From Saccharopolyspora_C sp047200635 (GTDB taxonomy: Bacteria; Actinomycetota; Actinomycetes; Mycobacteriales; Pseudonocardiaceae): DNA of 64,000 bases. This document shows positions 60,371 through 64,000 of this stretch, piece after piece. The notes under the pieces are model-generated. The model had not been told where the DNA came from, made no database searches, and saw only the letters and a list, made by a program, of their open reading frames with translations. Within the stretch, counting starts at the first letter, position 1, and each line of letters begins with the position of its first letter. The DNA lies in assembly GCF_047200635.1 (NCBI RefSeq), contig NZ_JBJZOI010000013.1, positions 111,797-175,796 on the forward strand, in the 5' to 3' direction. The position numbers were made by a program, and so were the translations under genes.

Positions 60371-61792
60371 GTGACCCAGCAAGGCAGCGAACCCACCAAG
60401 CTGTGGGGCGGCCGCTTCGCCTCCGGCCCGGCCGAAGCGATGGCCGCGCTGAGCCTGTCCACCCACTTCGACTGGCGGCTGGCGCCCTACGACATCGCCG
60501 GCTCCCGCGCCCACGCCCGCGTGCTGCACCGCGCCGGGCTGCTCACCGAGGACGAGCTCCAGCGGATGCACGAGGGCCTCGACGTCCTCGCCGCCGACGT
60601 CGAATCCGGCGCCTTCCAGCCGGTCGTCGCCGACGAGGACGTGCACACCGCCCTCGAACGCGGCCTGCTGGAGCGCGTGGGCACCGACCTCGGCGGCAAG
60701 CTGCGAGCCGGGCGCTCCCGCAACGACCAGGTCGCCACCCTCTTCCGGATGTGGCTGCGCGACGCCACCCGCCGCGTCACCGCCGGCGTCCTCGACGTCG
60801 TCGAGGCGCTCGCGGGGCAGGCCCAGGCGCACCCCGACGCGGTGCTGCCCGGCCGCACCCACCTCCAGCACGCCCAGCCCGTGCTGCTCGGCCACCACCT
60901 GCTCGCGCACTGCCAGGCGCTGCTGCGCGACGTGAGCAGGCTGCGGGACTGGGACGCCCGCACCGCCTACTCCCCGTACGGTTCCGGCGCGCTCGCCGGA
61001 TCCTCGCTCGGGCTGGACCCGCAGGCCGTGGCCGCCGAGCTCGGCTTCGACGGCGCGGTGGACAACTCCATCGACGGCACCGCCTCCCGCGACTTCGCCG
61101 CCGAGTCCGCGTTCTGCCTGGCCATGCTCGCCGTCAACCTGTCCCGGGTCGCCGAAGAGGTGATCATCTGGAACACGGCCGAGTTCGGCTACGTCACGCT
61201 CGACGACGCCTGGGCCACCGGCAGCTCGATCATGCCGCAGAAGAAGAACCCGGACGTCGCCGAGCTCGCGCGCGGCAAGTCCGGGCGGCTCGTCGGCAAC
61301 CTCACCGGGCTGCTCGCCACGCTCAAGGCTCAGCCGCTCGCCTACAACCGGGACCTGCAGGAGGACAAGGAGCCGGTCTTCGACTCCGTCGAGCAGCTCG
61401 ACCTCCTGCTGCCCGCCATGGCCGGGATGCTCGGCACGCTCACCTTCCACACCGAGCGGCTCGCCGAGCTCGCCCCCGCCGGGTTCACCCTCGCCACCGA
61501 CATCGCCGAGTGGCTGGTGCGCCAGGGCGTTCCGTTCCGGGTTGCGCACGAGGCCTCGGGCGAGTGCGTGCGCACCGCCGAGGGCCGCGGCGTCGGGCTC
61601 GACGAGCTCACCGACGCGGAGCTCGCCGCGGCGCACCCCGCGCTCACCCCCCAGGTGCGGGAGGTGCTGACCGTCGCGGGCTCCATCTCCTCCCGTGACT
61701 CGCACGGGGGGACCGCCCCCGACCGGGTGAGCGAGCAGCGTGACCGGGTGTTCGCGGCCGTCCGCGAGCACCGGGCCTGGCTGGAGGGCTGA
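60371..61792 (+). CDS. argH: Argininosuccinate lyase
   Basis: 473 residues. Final step: argininosuccinate to arginine and fumarate. LWGGRFASGPAEAMAALSLSTHFDWRLAPYDI, RAGRSRNDQVATLFRMWLRD, LPGRTHLQHAQPVLLGHHLLAH, and the fumarase/aspartase signature GSSIMPQKKNPD (about 280-291) with catalytic Ser. GTG with AAGGAA upstream. argG, usually between argR and argH, is missing here. Confidence 0.97.
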   Translation: MTQQGSEPTKLWGGRFASGPAEAMAALSLSTHFDWRLAPYDIAGSRAHARVLHRAGLLTEDELQRMHEGLDVLAADVESGAFQPVVADEDVHTALERGLLERVGTDLGGKLRAGRSRNDQVATLFRMWLRDATRRVTAGVLDVVEALAGQAQAHPDAVLPGRTHLQHAQPVLLGHHLLAHCQALLRDVSRLRDWDARTAYSPYGSGALAGSSLGLDPQAVAAELGFDGAVDNSIDGTASRDFAAESAFCLAMLAVNLSRVAEEVIIWNTAEFGYVTLDDAWATGSSIMPQKKNPDVAELARGKSGRLVGNLTGLLATLKAQPLAYNRDLQEDKEPVFDSVEQLDLLLPAMAGMLGTLTFHTERLAELAPAGFTLATDIAEWLVRQGVPFRVAHEASGECVRTAEGRGVGLDELTDAELAAAHPALTPQVREVLTVAGSISSRDSHGGTAPDRVSEQRDRVFAAVREHRAWLEG

Positions 61793-61826
61793 CGCCCGGC
61801 CCCGCCGGGTCAGTACCCTTCCGCCC

Positions 61827-62465
61827 GTGACTCAGCTGACCCGCGCGGAACTCGCCCACGACCCCCTCCAGGTGGCGCGGCACCTGCTCGGCTGCGAGCT
61901 GCGGTCGAACCACCCGGAGGGGGACGTGCGGGTCCGGCTCGTCGAGGTCGAGGCCTACCGGGGCGGTGACGACCCCGCCTCGCACTGCTACCGCGGCCGG
62001 ACCCCGCGCAACGCCGTGATGTTCGGGCCCGCCGGGCACCTCTACGTCTACTTCGTCTACGGCCTGCACTTCTGCATCAACGTCGTCTGCACCGAGGACG
62101 GCGCGGCCGGGGCCGTGCTGCTGCGCGCGGCCGAGATCGTCGAGGGCACCGAACTCGCGCGGCAGCGGCGCCCCGCAGTGCGCAAGGACGTCCAGCTCGC
62201 CAGCGGGCCCGCCCGGCTCGCCGGGGTCCTCGGCATCACCCGCGAGCACAACGGGATCGACCTCACCGACCCCGGCTCGCCCGTCCGCTTGTACCGCGGC
62301 GAGGCCGTGGACGAGGACGACGTCCGCACCGGGCCCCGCGTGGGCGTCGCCACCGCCGTCGACCTCCCGTGGCGCTCCTGGATCGACGGCTCCCCGGCCG
62401 TCAGCCCGTACCGGAGGGGAGGGCGCCGCCGGATCCGGGACCAGGCACGAAACCGGTCGGCCTGA
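61827..62465 (+). CDS. 3-methyladenine DNA glycosylase (AAG/MPG family)
   Basis: 212 residues. Excises alkylated and deaminated purines. RLVEVEAYRGGDDPASHCYRGRTPRNAVMFGPAGHLYVYFVYGLHFCINVVC (about 30-80) contains the catalytic Glu, the intercalating Tyr and the family core. GPARLAGVLGITREHNGIDL and GVATAVDLPWRSWIDGSPAVS follow. GTG 61827 is chosen: TACCCT at 61814-61819 would place transcription start on it, so leaderless. Confidence 0.94.
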   Translation: MTQLTRAELAHDPLQVARHLLGCELRSNHPEGDVRVRLVEVEAYRGGDDPASHCYRGRTPRNAVMFGPAGHLYVYFVYGLHFCINVVCTEDGAAGAVLLRAAEIVEGTELARQRRPAVRKDVQLASGPARLAGVLGITREHNGIDLTDPGSPVRLYRGEAVDEDDVRTGPRVGVATAVDLPWRSWIDGSPAVSPYRRGGRRRIRDQARNRSA

Positions 62466-62483
62466 TGAGCCAGACTGGTTCGC

Positions 62484-63758
62484 GTGAGTGAGCACATCCT
62501 TGACCAGCTGTCCTGGCGCGGGCTGATCGCGCAATCCACCGACCTCGACGTGTTGCGTTCCGACCTGGACTCCGGCCCGCTCACCCTGTACGCGGGCTTC
62601 GACCCGACCGCGCCGAGCCTGCACGCCGGCCACCTCGTCCCGCTGCTGACGCTGCGCCGCTTCCAGCTCGCCGGGCACCGCCCGGTGGTGCTCTCCGGCG
62701 GCGCGACCGGCCTGATCGGCGACCCGCGCGACACCGGCGAGCGCAACCTGCACGACGTCGACACCGTCCGGGAGTGGACCGAGCGCATCGGGCGCCAGCT
62801 CTCCCGCTTCGTCGACTTCGACGGCTCGGCGACCGGTGCCCTGCTCGCCGACAACGCCGACTGGACCGCGCAGCTGCCCGTCACGCAGTTCCTCCGCGAC
62901 GTCGGCAAGCACTTCTCGATCAACACGATGCTGTCCAGGGACACGGTCAAGCGCCGCCTGGAGGGCGACGGCCTCTCCTACACCGAGTTCAGCTACATGC
63001 TGTTGCAGGCCAACGACTTCGTGCAGCTCAACCGGAAGTACGGCACCCGGCTCCAGCTCGGCGGCTCCGACCAGTGGGGCAACATCGTCGCGGGCGTCGA
63101 CCTGCTGCGCCGCCAGGAGAACGTGACCGGGCACGCGCTGACGCTGCCGCTCGTCACCGACGCCGAGGGACGCAAGTTCGGCAAGTCCACCGGCGGCGGC
63201 AACGTGTGGATCGACCCGGAGCTGACCTCTCCCTACGCCTGGTACCAGTACTTCGTGAACTCCGCCGACGCGGACGTGGCCAAGTACCTGCGCCTATTCA
63301 CCTTCCTGGAGCAGGAGGAGATCGAGGAGCTGGAACGCCTCACCGCGGAGCGCCCGCAGCAGCGCGCCGGGCAGCGCAGGCTCGCGGAGGAGCTCACCAC
63401 CCTGGTGCACGGGGCCGACCAGACCCGTCAGGTGATCGCGGCCAGCCAGGCCCTGTTCGGCCGCGCCGACTTCGCCGAGCTCGACGAGGCGACGCTGGAC
63501 GCCGTCATGGCCGAGGTCCCCACCGCCGAGGTGCGCCTCTCGGACGAGCCGACGATCGTCGATCTGCTCGTCGGGGCCGGACTCGCGCAGGGCAGGGGAG
63601 CGGCCCGCCGCACCGTCAACGAGGGCGGCGCCTACGTCAACAACACCAAAATCGCAGATGAGGCGTGGTCGGTGTCCCGGGACGACCTGCTGCACGGCCG
63701 CTGGGCGGTCATTCGACGTGGCAAGCGTCACACTGCGGGCATCAAGGTGCTGTACTAA
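62484..63758 (+). CDS. tyrS: Tyrosyl-tRNA synthetase
   Basis: 424 residues, class I TyrRS with bacterial TyrS layout. HIGH-type HAGH (LHAGHLVPL, about 45-53), KFGKSTGG as KMSKS equivalent (about 231-238), tyrosine-pocket YAGFDPTAPSL, and the C-terminal S4 domain (VDLLVGAGLAQGRGAARRTVNEGGAYVNNTKI, about 352-383). GTG start only 18 bp after the glycosylase stop. Confidence 0.97.
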   Translation: MSEHILDQLSWRGLIAQSTDLDVLRSDLDSGPLTLYAGFDPTAPSLHAGHLVPLLTLRRFQLAGHRPVVLSGGATGLIGDPRDTGERNLHDVDTVREWTERIGRQLSRFVDFDGSATGALLADNADWTAQLPVTQFLRDVGKHFSINTMLSRDTVKRRLEGDGLSYTEFSYMLLQANDFVQLNRKYGTRLQLGGSDQWGNIVAGVDLLRRQENVTGHALTLPLVTDAEGRKFGKSTGGGNVWIDPELTSPYAWYQYFVNSADADVAKYLRLFTFLEQEEIEELERLTAERPQQRAGQRRLAEELTTLVHGADQTRQVIAASQALFGRADFAELDEATLDAVMAEVPTAEVRLSDEPTIVDLLVGAGLAQGRGAARRTVNEGGAYVNNTKIADEAWSVSRDDLLHGRWAVIRRGKRHTAGIKVLY

Positions 63759-63763
63759 CCTTC

Positions 63764-63819
63764 GAGCAGGGCCGGAAACGGCGGGTGACCAGCATGTTCA
63801 CCTCCTTCCGGTCCTGCTC
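63764..63819 (+). terminator. Large bipartite hairpin after tyrS
   Basis: GAGCAGGGCCGGAA (63764-63777) pairs with TTCCGGTCCTGCTC (63806-63819), with one G-U. An inner GGTGA/TCACC stem (63784-63803) sits in the loop. Six bases after the tyrS stop. Confidence 0.8.
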
Positions 63820-63828
63820 GGCGCCGAT

Positions 63829-63857
63829 TTGACTTCTGATCAGCGGGTGGGTAAATT
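63829..63857 (+). promoter_or_regulatory. Strong promoter at the right edge (probable stable RNA promoter)
   Basis: -35 TTGACT (63829-63834), 17 bp, -10 TAAATT (63852-63857). A second -10-like TGGTAGAGT lies at 63935-63943. The AT-rich following stretch (63950-64000) has no open reading frame and looks like an rRNA leader. Confidence 0.55.
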
Positions 63858-64000
63858 ACTTCAAGTCAGCGCGGAACGGGCCGGAAAACGGACCGGGCGC
63901 GGCGGGGGTCACGAACCAAGCTCCCAGTTGAGACTGGTAGAGTGGGTGACTCGAAATTCAAACTCCACAAGCAAGCCGATGGTTGTCGGTCGGACGGGGA
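63858..64000 (+). other. Untranslated leader running off the window
   Basis: 143 bp with no coding frame. Contains the second -10-like element and the segment AAATTCAAACTCCACAAGC. Probably the start of a stable RNA transcript; the RNA itself lies outside. Confidence 0.4.

Noticed and set aside
63928..63943. TTGAGA/TAGAGT as a second promoter pair
   Set aside because: The hexamers are only 4 bp apart; TAGAGT could only be used as an extended -10.

Overview
The window is a high-GC, gene-dense stretch of a Gram-positive actinomycete chromosome. GTG starts are common, many genes overlap by ATGA, and the families present are typical of Actinomycetota: a mycothiol-type maleylpyruvate isomerase fold, DUF3558, DUF397 with an XRE/DUF5753 regulator, type VII secretion-like helical proteins, PucR and PASTA-less Ser/Thr kinases. 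A Pseudonocardiales organism (Saccharopolyspora-like) is my best guess; this is an inference from gene content, not a database result.

Layout. 1-10963: the end of a TctA transporter subunit, a MerR regulator, tex (minus), a STAND ATPase regulator, a secreted GH25 lysozyme, a lipid kinase and a secreted endonuclease I. 11108-17300: the accessory part of the window. A type VII secretion-like protein (T) is followed by a two-gene unit (A, B). The unit is then repeated with decay: three more A genes, each flanked by recognisable scraps of T 3' ends and of B. 17444-20219: a two-component system with direct repeats in its upstream region and a divergent secreted protein with five 13-residue repeats. 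20407-30980: a YciO/TsaC-like protein, an MBL hydrolase, a mycothiol-type DinB-fold protein, uvrA, a large membrane-tethered periplasmic-binding-like protein, a Tat-exported lactonase-fold protein and a quinone oxidoreductase-like protein. 31071-35917: a D-amino-acid operon (PLP dehydratase-like, N-acyl-D-amino-acid deacylase, GntP/DsdX-like permease) with a divergent RidA. 36097-36627: an orphan homologue of formaldehyde-activating enzyme.

36644-43403 is translation housekeeping: DUF1844, infC (ATC start) - rpmI - rplT - rRNA/tRNA methyltransferase (probable CTG start) - pheS - pheT, closed by a 16-bp perfect terminator. 43675-54458 is mixed: a Ser/Thr kinase, a DUF3558 lipoprotein plus helical protein pair, a small kinase-like P-loop protein, a PucR regulator with a D-amino-acid dehydrogenase, a type VII-like trio (helical protein, DUF1023 alpha/beta hydrolase, lipoprotein), and an XRE-DUF397 pair with a frameshifted small gene opposite.

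54516-61792 is the arginine operon argC-J-B-D-F-R-H, tightly coupled, apparently led by a leaderless promoter, and without argG. It is followed by a 3-methyladenine DNA glycosylase, tyrS, a large hairpin, and a strong promoter-like sequence at the right edge that probably drives a stable RNA operon beyond the window.
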